Origin: Saccharum officinarum
Taxonomy: Eukaryota; Streptophyta; Magnoliopsida; Poales; Poaceae
Direction of reading: 5' to 3'
Assembly (NCBI GenBank): GCA_020631735.1
Contig: CM036221.1
Location: 16,783,381-16,847,380 of the forward strand
Length of the DNA stretch: 64,000 nt
Shown: positions 43,935 to 54,699 of the stretch, piece after piece
How positions within the stretch are numbered: the stretch's first letter is position 1
Layout of the letters: each line of letters begins with the position of its first letter
The notes under the pieces: generated by a model
Seen by the model: only the letters and a program-made list of their open reading frames with translations
What the model was told of the DNA's origin: nothing
Databases searched by the model: none
Translations under genes and position numbers: made by a program

Positions 43935-45057
43935 TTAATTCAAATATAGCTCCTTTGGGATACCAAAGACCAATGCTTGGTGTGTGCTTAAGATACCTAA
44001 GGATTCTTTTTATGGCAATTAAATGTGTTTTCTTAGGATTAGCTTGAAATCTAGCACACATACACACACTAAACATGATGTCGAGCCTAGATGCGGTTAA
44101 ATATAACAAGCTACCAATCATGGAACGGTAGAGAGTTTGATCAACCGGGTTACCTCCCTCATCTAGGTTGAGATGTCCATTGGTAGGCATTGGTGTCTTG
44201 ATTGGCTTACATTCATCCATCTTGAATCTCTTGAGAAGATCTTTTGTGTATTTCTCTTGAGAGATAAAGATGCCTTCTTTCATTTACTTGACTTGAAAAC
44301 CAAGAAAGAATGTAAGCTCACCAATCATTGACATCTCGAACTCCTTCGACATCAATTCACCAAATTCTTTGCATGAGTCTTCATTTGATGATCCAAAGAT
44401 AATATCATCATCGTATACTTAACAAATGAAGATATACCCATCAAGCTTCTTGGTGAATAGTGTGGTGTCGACCTTCCTAATGGTGAAGCCCTTCTCAATG
44501 AGGAAGTACCGAAGGCGCTCATACCAAGCTCTTGGGGCTTGCTTAAGCCCATATAATGCCTTGGACAACCTATAAACATGATTAGGATATCTAGGGTCTT
44601 TAAACCCGGGAGGTTGATCAACATAGACTAGTTCATTAATAAAGCCATTTAAAAATGCACTTTTCACATCCATTTGATATAGTTTCATTTCATGATGTGA
44701 TGCATATGCAAGTAGGATACGGATGGCTTCGAATCTTGCAACCGGTGTAAAGGTCTCTCCAAAATCCAAATCTTCAACTTGAGAGAACCCCTTTGCAACT
44801 AGTCTTGCCTTGTTCCTCACAACAACACCTTGATCATCTTGCTTGTTTCAGAACACCCACTTTGTTCCAATGACTCTTGCACCTTTTGGTCGCTCTTCAA
44901 GAGTCCAAACCTCATTGCGAGTGAAGTTGTTCAACTCTTCATGCATGGCATTGATCCAATCCAGATCTTTAAGAGCTTCTTCTACCTTGGTAGGCTCATC
45001 GAAAGAGACAAAAGAGTGATGAGCAATAAATGAAGCAAATTTTTGAGATCTAGTCAT
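43855..45057 (-). pseudogene. pol: Copia reverse transcriptase
   Basis: Read leftward: ALKDLDWINAMHEELNNFTR, EVWTLEERPKGARVIGTKWV, TGA, KARLVAKGFSQ, DFGETFTPVARFEAIRILLA, MDVKSAFLNGFINELVYVDQ, YGLKQAPRAWYERL. At about 44414-44430 the catalytic box expected as YVDD reads YDDD, preceded by a TAA. Then ISQEKYTKDLLKRFKMDECK, IKTPMPTNGHLNLDEG and SMIGSLLYLTASRLDIMFSV. Stops at 44850 (TGA), 44426 (TAA) and 44284 inactivate it. Confidence 0.92.
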
Positions 45058-45240
45058 TACTCCTTTTGATGGACTCCCTATGATGAGATCTTATGGATGA
45101 TCTTGTAAGAGCAGTGTATTTCTTCTATTGACCACTTGAGGAGGAGGTTGTGGAGCATCAACATCTTGTGCTTATACCACCATTTGCTCATGGGAGACAT
45201 GAGTATCTTCATTTTCTACTCTCCCATCTTTTTCACCATC

Positions 45241-46683
45241 TTATGGCACACTTGATAAAGAAGGTTGATCAATGACTTGTACATCATCTTCATCATCTTT
45301 TGGCTTGATGTCTGCCACCGGAATGTTCTTCATAGCCTCCCTCAATGGTTCATCACCTGCATCATCAAGATTCTCATGTGCTCCTTGGGAGCCATTAGAT
45401 TCATCAAATTCTACATCATATGTTTCTTCAACCAAGCCAGTGTCATGATTAAATACTCTATATGCTTTGGACTTTGATGAGTAACCAACAAGAAAACCAA
45501 TATCACAACGTCTTTGAAACTTCCCTAGGTGTTGTCGCTTCTTGTAGATATAGCATTTATAACCAAACACCCTAAAGAAGGAGACATCCGGCTTCTTCCC
45601 ATTGAGCAACTCATAAGGTGTTTTGCTAAGGAACTTTTGAAGGAATAGGCGGTTTGATGCATAGCATGCGGTGTTGATTGCTTCCGCCCATAGAGCTTCG
45701 GGGGTATTGTACTCATCTAGCATTGTCCTTGCAAGAGTGATCAAGGTCCGGTTCTTCCTCTCAACTACACCATTTTGTTGAGGGGTATAAGTTGTGGAGA
45801 CTTCATTCTTGATCCCAACTTTATCACAATAAGCTTCAATGTTTATGTTGTCAAATTCTTTTCCATTGTCACTTCTTATATTCTTGAGCTTCACTTCAAA
45901 TTCATTTTGAGCTCTCTTGGCAAACTTCTTGAAGCAAGATGCAACTTTGGATTTGTCATGAAGGAAGAATACCCATGTATACCTTGAATAGTCATCAACA
46001 ATCACAAGACAATAGAGATTCCCTCCCAAACTCTTGTATGTTGTTGGTCCAAATAAATCCATATGTAGGAGTTCTAGCACTCTTGTGGTTGACATGAAAG
46101 CTTTTGTTGGATGGATATTTGCAACTTGCTTGCTGGCTTGGCATGCACTACAAAGCTTGTCCTTCTCAAACTTCACATCCTTCAACCCTCTCACCAAATC
46201 ATTCTTCATTAGCTTCTTGAGTGAACTCATACCAATATGAGCAAGTCTTCTATGCCATAGCCACCCAAGTGTTGTTTTGGTGAATAGGCAAGTCTTCAAA
46301 TTTGCATCTTCGAAGGTGAAGTCCACTAGATATAAGTTGTTGTATCTAAATCCATCAAATATCACTTGATTATCATCTACCTTGGATACAACAACCTCCT
46401 TCTCGGTGAACAAACATTGGAAGCCAAGATCACACAATTGTCCAACGGATAACAAGTTGAAGCTCAATGAAGCAACATATAGCACATTGGAGATGGAATG
46501 ATCATTTGATATTGCCACTTTGCCCAATCCTTTAACCTTGCCCTTTGAGTTATCTCCAAATGTTATTTTCTCTTGTCCATCTACCTCTTCATCTAGTGAG
46601 GTGAACATACGAGGATCACCGGTCATATGTTGAGTGCAACCACTATCAATAACCCAATGACTTCCACCGGTCTTGTAGTTCAC
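45241..46683 (-). CDS. pol: Copia protease end and integrase (open, 480 codons)
   Basis: Opens with the retropepsin motif (HWVIDSGCTQHMTGD). The integrase zinc-binding domain follows near residues 143-180 (WHRRLAHIGMSSLKKLMKND, then KLCSACQASKQ). The DDE core has LLHMDLFGPTTYKSLGGN, DNGKEFDN and NGVVERKNRTLITLARTMLD. The C-terminal part includes FGYKCYIYKKRQHLGKF, GFLVGYSSKSKAYRVF and an acidic tail. The segment is open between a TAG upstream (near 46685) and the stop at 45241. Confidence 0.92.
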   Translation of the reverse strand: MNYKTGGSHWVIDSGCTQHMTGDPRMFTSLDEEVDGQEKITFGDNSKGKVKGLGKVAISNDHSISNVLYVASLSFNLLSVGQLCDLGFQCLFTEKEVVVSKVDDNQVIFDGFRYNNLYLVDFTFEDANLKTCLFTKTTLGWLWHRRLAHIGMSSLKKLMKNDLVRGLKDVKFEKDKLCSACQASKQVANIHPTKAFMSTTRVLELLHMDLFGPTTYKSLGGNLYCLVIVDDYSRYTWVFFLHDKSKVASCFKKFAKRAQNEFEVKLKNIRSDNGKEFDNINIEAYCDKVGIKNEVSTTYTPQQNGVVERKNRTLITLARTMLDEYNTPEALWAEAINTACYASNRLFLQKFLSKTPYELLNGKKPDVSFFRVFGYKCYIYKKRQHLGKFQRRCDIGFLVGYSSKSKAYRVFNHDTGLVEETYDVEFDESNGSQGAHENLDDAGDEPLREAMKNIPVADIKPKDDEDDVQVIDQPSLSSVP

Positions 46684-46699
46684 CTACACACAAGAGATT

Positions 46700-49097
46700 C
46701 AAGCTTTAGGAATCCAAACTTGTTGAGGGCCCTTCACCTTCTCAACAAGTGACTTAGCCACCCAAATCTTCTTAGGCCTATTCTTGTTAGGGGGTCCTAA
46801 GAACATGACTTTCATCTTTCCACTAGAATCCTTTCTAAGCATGTAGTGAGCATTGAAGGCAAAGGGTCTAGCATGCTTGGGCAAGGGTTGTGGCGGTGGA
46901 GTTCGGCACTCATGAGCAAAGTGGCCTTCTTGTCCACACTCAAAACATCTCTTTGGCTTTGGCTTTGGCTTTGATTGTTATTGTTGAACTTGAGCCTTCT
47001 TCTTTTCTACACTTGCCACATATCCAATGCCACTTCTATCCATATTCATGACGGTGTTCATGAGTAGCTCACTTTGGAGGTGCTTGCCTCTAGCAAACTT
47101 GCTCAACCCAATCTTGAGATGCTCTTTCTCCAACTTGAGCTTCTTATTTTCTTCCTTTAGAGCATCATCTTTCTTCTCTTCTTTGAGCTTCTTGTTTTCT
47201 TCTTTGAGCTTCTCATTCTCAATGATCAACTCTTTGTCATGATCAAGAGTTTCTAGCACAATGGTGCTGTGGCTTTTCATCTCTTCAAGATCTTTCATGA
47301 GCTTTTCATTTGTGTTCTTGAGCTTGACATATTCATCATAGTCATTGCACTCAACCACTTCTTGCCTTTGCCACTAAATCCTTGTTCAATGCTCTCATCA
47401 ATCAAATCATCACATGATGTAGCTATATCAATCTTAACAATATGGTTAGTAGCATCATGTGGCTCATTTGGTAAGAATTCTTGAGCAATAACAAGAGTAT
47501 CATGATTGATCTTAAGAGTTGTATATTCATCTTTTAGCTTGTTGTGGCTAGTGATGAGTTCATTGTGCACCCACTCAAGTTTATCATGTTTATCTTTAAG
47601 CTCTTTCTTAGAAGATTTGAGCTCCATGAGTTTGGATGATATAGCATCATTTGTTTCTCTAAGCTCATCAATAGCCTTTTCCAATGTATCGCACTTTGCT
47701 AAGAGTGAATCATTTTTAGCATCAAGTTTTTCATTTTTAGCTCTACTCTTTCTAATGATCTTAGTGTATTTCCTTAGTATTTTAACAAGATCATCATATG
47801 AAGGTGAATCATCATCATCGCTATCACTATCATCATCACTAGCTTGCTCATCATCACTACTATTATCATTATTAGTTACCTTGCGTTCACCCTTGGCCAT
47901 AAGGCATAGGTGTGTAGAGGATGATGGCGATGGTGGCGGTGAAGATGGAAGATCAATAGCAATGGCGGCCACCTTCTCATTGTCACTATCATCATCGGAT
48001 GATCCACTAGATGAATCAATGTTCGTGAGCCAATCACCAACGATGTAGGCCTTTCCACTCTTCTTCTTCTTGTGGAAGTCCCTCTTTTTGCCATCTCTCT
48101 TGTATGGCTTGTTCTTCTTCTTGTCATCTTCATCTTCATTACTTGAGTCATCTTTCTTGCCCTTGTTCTTGTTCTTGAACTTGTCTTTCTTAGGCTTGGG
48201 GCATTGATGTGCTAGATGACCAAGTTCACCACAATTGAAGCAATCCATTTCAGAGATTGGCTTTCTTCTAGAGCTTGTGAAGAACTTCTTCTTCTTGCCG
48301 TCAAACTTGATGCCACTCTTGTTTAACTTCTTTAGCATCTTGGTGGCTTTCTTCACCATGAGAGCAAGATTTTCATCTTCATCTTCTTCATCACTTGAGC
48401 TCTCATACTCAAGTCTTGCTTTGCCCTTGTCTTGGCTAGCTTTGAATGCTAAGTCCTTCTCTTTCTTCTTGGTAGAGGATGAGCCATCTTGTGGCGTGAT
48501 GTGCATGTACATCTCATGAGTATTGATCTTTCCCAAGATTTGTGTTGGTGTAGCGGTGGAAAGATCACCTTGGTGTAGCACGGTCACAATGTGCCCATAT
48601 TTGTCAATGGGGAGGACACTCAAGATCTTTCTCACAACGTCGGATAGTGACATTTGAGTAAGTCCAAGTCCATTGACTTCCTCTACAAGAATATTTAAAC
48701 GTGAATACATCTCATTAGCACATTCTTTGGGAAGCATCTCAAATGAATTTAGCTTTTTAATCACAAGATGATAGCGTTCCTCACGCTCACTCTTGGTTCC
48801 CTCATGGAGCGCACAAACATCCAACCATAGTGCATGAGCGTCTTTGTGGTTCCTTACGCAGTTGAACACATCTTTGCAAAGGCCTCTAAAGATGGTATTT
48901 TGAGCTTTTGCATTCCACTTTTCATAATTAACCTCATCGCCTTGTAAGTTAGTAGCATCCCGAGGTTTTGGGAAGCCTTGTGAGGCGGCTCTAAGAATAC
49001 CAACGTCTAGAGCTTCTAAGTACGCCTCTATGCGGATTTTCCAATATGGAAAGTCATCTCCCTCAAAGATAGGAGGAGGTCCATCCCTGTGAGACAT
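46700..49097 (-). pseudogene. gag: Copia gag with two zinc knuckles, frameshifted
   Basis: Starts at 49097 (MSHRDGPPPIFEGDDFPYWK), followed by the UBN2-type capsid domain (WNAKAQNTIFRGLCKDVFNC, LHEGTKSEREERYHLVIKKL, EVNGLGLTQMSLSDVVRKIL). A first CCHC knuckle (CFNCGELGHLAHQC, about 48243-48202) is embedded in long Lys-rich stretches. Then come an Asp/Ser-rich acidic region and extended coiled coil (LDAKNDSLLAKCDTLEKAID). A frame change lies between 47295 and 47358. The second frame is again coiled coil and, after TAA at 46978, a second CCHC knuckle (CFECGQEGHFAHEC, about 46941-46900). Large coiled-coil Gag is usual in SIRE-type elements. Confidence 0.88.
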
Positions 49098-49133
49098 CTT
49101 GCTCTAAGTGATTAAGCTTAAAAATGTGAGCAC

Positions 49134-49150
49134 GAGGCTTTGATACCAAT
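49134..49150 (-). other. Copia primer binding site
   Basis: The minus strand reads ATTGGTATCAAAGCCTC directly after the 5' LTR, matching initiator tRNA-Met with one change from TGGTATCAGAGC. Confidence 0.88.
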
Positions 49151-50724
49151 TGAAAGGATCAAGATGCCCAAGAGGGGGGTGAATTGGGCTAATTCTAAAT
49201 TTTCTTGCAATAATTAAATCCTACGGTTAGCCTAATTAACCCCTTGTGCCTAGAAAAGTGTTTCTATTAATCTAACGCACAAAAGGACTTGCAACCTATG
49301 TTCCAAACTTACTCTAGCATGGCAATTCTACAAATGTAAAGACAAGTATTGAATTGTTCAAAGTAAATGCTCAAAGTAAATAGAGATACAGGAACACGGC
49401 GATGTTTTGCCGAGGTATCGGAGAGTCGCCACTCCCCACTAGTCCTCGTTGGAGCACCCGCGCAAGGGTGTAGCTCCCCCTTGATCCATGCAAGGATCAA
49501 GTGCTCTCTACGGGCTGATTCTTCGACACTCCGTTGCGGCGAATCACCCAAAACCGCTCACAACTTGAGTTGGGTCACCCACAAGCTCCGCCGGGTGATC
49601 ACCAAGCTCCCAATCACCACCAAGTTGTCTAGGTGATGGTGATCACCAAGAGTAACAAGCACGAACTCTCACTTGACCACGCGAAGCCTAATGATAACGG
49701 TGGATGCACACTTTGCTACTCTTGATTCACTAATGAGGCTACTCTCTTGGATTTACGAATCTCAATCACATCACTAGGACCTTGCTCTTCTTGGCACTCA
49801 CAAACGTGTTTATCAGCTGTTGGAATGAGCAAAAGTGACTCCACACACGAGTGGAGCTTTTATTTATAAGGCAGCCTGAAAAATGAACCGTTATGTGCCT
49901 CTGCGGGGTGACCGGACGCTCCGGTCATGTTGACCGGACGCTCTGGTCAGTTCAACCCGCACATCAGTGTTTAAGTGTTGACCGAACGCTGGCAGGGTCC
50001 GGCAACCACTGACCGGACGTGTCCGGTCACATTAAACCCTCACCAGATGCTTACTGTACTCGACCGGACGCTGGATCCTCAGGGTCCGATCAGTATTGAC
50101 CGAACGCGTCTGGTCGAAGATTTCCTTCTCTAGAACCTTACTGGAGTCGATCGGACGCTGCCTCTTAGTGTCCGGTCACTTGACCACTCCAGCGTCCGGT
50201 CGCACCGAACGCAATCTCCTTGATCAAATGTACTGACCGAACCCTGTGGCTAGCGTCCGGTCGCATCGGAGCCAGTGTCCGGTCAGCATTTGACCCTCCA
50301 TTCACTTCCAACTCTCGAACATATGTGATTGAAGTTTGCTCCATAGGATCATAGGGCTGTTGTGGAGCTACCTAGTGCTAGTTTTAACAAGTGTGCACCA
50401 CACCTAACTCACTAGACTCATCTAGGTCAAGCTACCCGTCCATACCCCCCTTAATAGTACGGCCAAAGGAAACAACAAAGTCCTAAACTACTCTAAGTGT
50501 CACTCCAACTTCAATCGACACTTAGAACTAGTCATCCTTAACCTTGTCGTCCATCCTTTGACAACTGAAATGATTTCCATCGAAGGGGCATGACCACCTT
50601 GATTGCCCAATTGATCTCCATTACCATGACCTAACTTAATTGCCTCTGCAAAACACACGTTAGTCATAGTAATCTTGTATTGTCATTAATCACCGAAACC
50701 CAACTAGGGGCCTAGATGCTTTCA
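49151..50724 (-). repeat. Copia 5' LTR (1574 bp)
   Basis: Minus-strand TATAAATA at 49861-49868, and upstream of it (49900-50290) the GACCGGACGC / GCGTCCGGTC cluster. It is nearly identical to the 3' LTR; small indels (one base in an A-run, a 10-base insert near 50347) are visible. Confidence 0.94.
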
Positions 50725-50729
50725 GTCCT

Positions 50730-51835
50730 TCCCATGGGGTTGTGAGTTTTTGGACACCAGCTTGATTCGTCTTCCACTTTAGGACCAGGTCCCTGACCAC
50801 GAAGAACCGCTCCTTGACGTTCTTGTTGTAGTACCTACACAAAACAGCAAGGTATTTGGCTGTACGTACGCAAGAATCGAGCCGCTTCTCTTCTGCACTA
50901 TTCACTTCTAGCTCCTACACTTCATTGGCCTTGTCTTCGTCGAAGTTCTCTACCTGTGCTGATCTGAAGGCTATATCTGCTGGGAGCACTGCCTCAGCGC
51001 CATAAACCATAAAGTATGGTGATACACCGGTATTGCGACTGGGCTGGGTTCTGAGACCCCAAATCACGGCTGGTAACTCTTTGAGCCATCTTCCAGGAGC
51101 TTTGTCATTCTCTCTGTACATCCTCTTCTTAAGTGCATCTAGGATCATACCATTTGCCCGCTCGACCTATCCATTAGCTCTAGGGTGTGCCACTGAGACG
51201 TATTTTACTAATATGCTCCTTTCATCATAGAAGTCCCAAAAAGCGTTCCTGGTGAACTGAGTACCCAGATCAGTGATGATGCTGTTGGGTATGTCGAAGC
51301 GGTGGATGACCTAGTCAAGGAACGCGATAGCCTTTTTAGAAGATGCCTTGACCAGGGGCATGTACTCTATCCACTTGGAGAATTTGTCGATCAGCACAAA
51401 GACGCATGTAAATTTTCCAGGGGCCGGTTTGAAAGGACCGATCATATCCAGTCCCCAGCATGTGAAGGGACAAGAGGCTGGTATAGTCTGAATCTCGTGT
51501 GCTGGTATGTGGATTCTCTTGGCGAAAAACTGACAGCCTCACAATGGCAGACTAGCTTCTCTGCATTAGCTACGACTGACGGCCAATAGAACCCTGCTCG
51601 GAAAGCCTTGCCGACCAGCGTTCTCGAGGCCGCATGGTTGCCGCAGGAGCTAGAGTGGATTTTGTCTAGGAGATGTTCACCATCCTCCTGGGTTATACAC
51701 TTCATCAAGATTTTCTCCTTCGCGTTCTTGCGCCACAATTTGCCATCGACGAGCAGATACTGCTTACTACGATGCATTAGGCGTTCGTTTTCTTTCTGAT
51801 CGGTGTAACCGCTACCATCTGTCAGGTACTTGATG
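50730..51835 (-). pseudogene. pol: Tat integrase (N-terminal and core)
   Basis: Read leftward: YLLVDGKLWRKNAKEKILMK, HSSSCGNHAASRTLVGKAFR and GFYWPSVVANAEKLVCHCEA (HHCC). A frame change near 51530 follows, then AHEIQTIPASCPFTCWGLDM, KFSKWIEYMPLVKA, a TAG near 51313, IITDLGTQFTRNAFWDF, HPRANG, a TAG near 51170 and VERANGMILDALKKRMYREN. The region 51148-50915 is open (LKELPAVIWGLRTQPSRNTG, YFMVYGAEAVLPADI). It ends at LTTPWEG, where the Copia element entered. Confidence 0.88.
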
Positions 51836-52016
51836 AAAGGTACTCTCTAGTCGGGCTTCTTAGTGGTCGGAGGTGGTTTGGTGGTGTTTGACGCCGGAAC
51901 CGTAGCCACCAATGGCTGGTCTGGAGGCTTGTCGACCGCAGGATCTTCTTCTAAGATGGAGGGCGTGAGCAGGTCTTGAACAAATACACCATGTGGGACT
52001 TTGGCTCAGGATGATC

Positions 52017-52923
52017 CTAACTTTGACAGCGCATCTGCTGCTTGATTTTTGTCCCGGACCACATGTGTGTACTCGATGCCATAGAACTTGCCTTCCAGCT
52101 TTCTGATCGCTTTGCAGTATGCGTCCATCTTTTCGCTAGTCGTATCCCAGTCCTTGCTAAGTTGGTTGATGACCAGAGCCGAGTCTCCGTAGACATAGAG
52201 ATGCTTGACACCGAGCTCGACCGCAATGCGCAGACCATGTAGGCATGCTTCGTACTCGACGGCGTTATTAGACGCCGGGAAATAAATCCTGAGGACATAT
52301 CAGAGCTGCTCCTTGGATGGTGATATGAAAAGGACTCCTGCTCCTGCGCCATCGATGTTGAGAGAGCCATCGAAGTACATCTTCCAATACTTGGTGGGCC
52401 CCTGAGAGGCAGGTGTGCTTAAGTCTGTCCACTCGACGATGAAATCGATAAGTGCCAGAGACTTGATTGTAGTACGGCTTGCAAATTCCAAGGAGAAAGG
52501 GCATAGCTCTATTGCCCATTTGACGATGCGCCCGTTTGCATCCTTGTTGCGAATGATGTCTCCCAGAGGGTACTCGGTCATGACCACCACACGATATGCG
52601 TCGAAGTAGTGTTTCAACTTTCGGGATGTAATTAGTATGGCGTAGATTAGTTTCTAAATCTGTGGGTACTTGGTCTTGGATTCACTGAGCACCTCACTGA
52701 TGAAATAAATTGGTCGCTGTACTTTGTAGACGTGGTCGGGCTCGTCACGCTCGACCACCATGGTAGTGGAGACCACTCGATTAGTTGCCGCAATATAAAG
52801 CAGGAGGGTTTCGTCTTCTCTAGGAGCAGTGAGGATCGAAGGTGATGTAAGGAATTGTTTTAGCTGTGTAATGGCAACATCTGCTTCCTCCGACCACTCA
52901 AACTTCTCGAATGCTTTGAGCAG
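52017..52923 (-). pseudogene. pol: Tat RNase H
   Basis: Includes the RT connection (FEKFEWSEEADVAITQLKQF, LTAPREDETLLLYIAATNRV) and the RNase H core: KYWKMYFDGSLNIDGAGAGV, NNAVEYEACLHGLRIAVELG and LYVYGDSALVINQLSKDW, ending RDKNQAADALSKLGS. Stops at about 52302, 52653 and 52922 interrupt it. Confidence 0.87.
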
Positions 52924-53604
52924 CTAGAAAAATAGTAGTCCTTTTTCGCCTAATCTAGATATGAAACGACTGAGGGCAGCCATACATCTGGAAAGCTTCT
53001 GAACATCCTTCACCTTTTTGGGCGGCTTCATGTCCAAGATAGCTTTTACTTTCTCTGGGTTAGGGCGTATGTCGTCGTGACTAACGACGTTGCCGAGCAG
53101 TATACCAGATGGAACACCAAAGATGCACTTCTTTGGGTTTAATTTCCATTGGAATGTGTTAAGGGCTGCAAAGGTATGTTCTAGGTTGTCGACAAGGGTG
53201 TATGCTTCCTTGGTTTTAACAACTACATCGTCAACATAAGCCTCGATGAGGTCATCTTTTATCTCGTCTTTGAGGCAGGCCTGTATGGCGCGTTGGTAGG
53301 TGGCCCCAGCGTTCTTGAGCCCGAACGACATGGTCGTGTAGAAGTAGGCGCCAAAGGGCGTGATGAAGGATGTCTTGATCTGGTCATCCTTTTTGAGAGC
53401 GATCTGGTGATAACCAGAGTAGCAATCGAGAAAGGAAAGCAGCTCGCAACCGGCAGTTGAATCTACGACCTCGTCTTTGCGAGGTAAGCCGAAGGAGTCT
53501 TTAGGGCAGTGTTTGTTGAGATCAGTGTAATCAACACACATTCTCCATTCCTTATTCTTTTTACATACAAGAACCGGGTTGGCTAACCACTCTGGATGAT
53601 ACAC
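52924..53604 (-). CDS. pol: Tat reverse transcriptase core (open, 226 codons)
   Basis: Contains HPEWLANPVLVCKKNKEWRM, CVDYTDLNKHCPKDSFGLPR, LLSFLDCYSGYHQIALKKDD, TTMSFGLKNAGATYQRAI and the intact catalytic box YVDDVVVKT, then FGVPSGILLGNVVS and KVKDVQKLSRCMAALSRF. These are Gypsy-type RT motifs of the Tat kind. The segment has no stop but is flanked by stops and cannot form a full Pol. Confidence 0.9.
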   Translation of the reverse strand: MYHPEWLANPVLVCKKNKEWRMCVDYTDLNKHCPKDSFGLPRKDEVVDSTAGCELLSFLDCYSGYHQIALKKDDQIKTSFITPFGAYFYTTMSFGLKNAGATYQRAIQACLKDEIKDDLIEAYVDDVVVKTKEAYTLVDNLEHTFAALNTFQWKLNPKKCIFGVPSGILLGNVVSHDDIRPNPEKVKAILDMKPPKKVKDVQKLSRCMAALSRFISRLGEKGLLFF

Positions 53605-54590
53605 TTCTTTGATAAATCTGGCTGCTAAAAGCCATGTAACTTCTACCCTAATAGCCTCCTTTTTGTCGTGAGCGAACCGTCATAGCTTCTGCTTGATGGG
53701 TTTGGCCTTGCCATCGACATTTAAGGAGTGCTCGATCAAGTTCCGAGGTACACCGGGCATGTCAACGGGTTTCCATGCAAACACACTCACGTTGCTCCTC
53801 AAGAACCTGACGAGCGCGTCTTCCTATTTAGGATCCAGGTTGGCCTCGATAAGGGTCATTTTGCTGGGATCACCGTCGACCAGCTGGATCTCTTTATGCT
53901 CTTTGGACTTGATGTTTTTGCGTGGGGCCTCGAGCTCTAGGATCTCCAGGTGGTCGGCTAGGGTCAGCTTGGCATCGAGCGTGGTCTCAGCCATGCGAAT
54001 AGAGAGGTCGTGAGCCTCTGCTATTTTGAAGCTATCCTCCTCGCAGGTGTAAGCTGCATATATGTTGCCCCTAAGAGTTAGAACCCCCTTCTCAGTAGGC
54101 ATCTTGAGCACCAAATACCTATAGTGAGGTATGGCCATGAACTTGGTGAGCGCTGGTCGGCCAAGGATAGCATGGTAGGTGCCTTCGAAGTTGGCGACCA
54201 CGAAGTTGACATAGTCGGTGCAGAAGTGGTCTGGGGTACCAAATTGCACAGGTAGCATGATCTGCCCGAGAGGTGTGGAGCTCTGTCCAGGGAGAACACC
54301 CCAGAACTGTGCCTCGTATGGCTTGAGATCAGCCTAGGTTATCTTCAGGGCTGACAAACTGTTCTTGAACAGTATATCGATGAACTGCCGCCGTCAATCA
54401 GCACTCTATCGAACTGAACCTTGTTGATACAAGGATCAAGAACCAGAGGAAAACGCCCTAGCTCAGGTATTGCAGCCCATTGGTCCTTTCTGCTAAAGGA
54501 GATCTCGCGGTGAGACCAAGGAGGGAGCCGCAGATCGGCGATGAGGTTGTCGGCATTGGCCACGTTCAAGCAAGCGCGGGCGAGCAACTT
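53605..54590 (-). pseudogene. pol: Tat protease region
   Basis: Read leftward: ERKLLARACLNVANADNLIA, LGRFPLVLDPCINKVQFDRV, then the protease motif VLIDGGSS near 54395-54372, directly followed by a frame change. The next frame gives ILGRPALTKFMAIPHYRYLV and LKMPTEKGVLTLRGN. TAGs near 54336 and 53827 break it further. Confidence 0.82.
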
Positions 54591-54699
54591 GCGCTCTCAT
54601 TTGGTATCGATGGACACTCTGCCCCCAATGATGGTGTGGACATGGTCGGTTGGCTTGACGTACTTGTGATGGGGATCTGCGTCTTCATCATCATTGTCC

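Larger units (their letters stand above)
22355..50724 (-). mobile_element. SIRE/Maximus-type Ty1/Copia retrotransposon (about 13.3 kb without the nested chromovirus)
   Basis: LTRs 22355-23921 and 49151-50724 begin TGAAAGGATC and end GATGCTTTCA, flanked by GTCCT. The coding strand is minus. Starting from the right the order is gag, protease, integrase, RT, RNase H (integrase before RT is the Copia order). A long extra ORF downstream of pol follows. A primer binding site for initiator tRNA-Met adjoins the 5' LTR and a purine tract AAAAAGGGGGAGAT adjoins the 3' LTR. The size and extra ORF fit the SIRE/Maximus clade. LTRs differ at few positions, so it is younger than the Tat element around it. 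The chromovirus lies in its extra ORF. Confidence 0.94.

Noticed and set aside
47506..48048. 180-codon plus-strand Ser/Leu-rich frame opposite Copia gag
   Set aside because: It is the antisense shadow of a Lys/Asp/Glu-rich coding strand.
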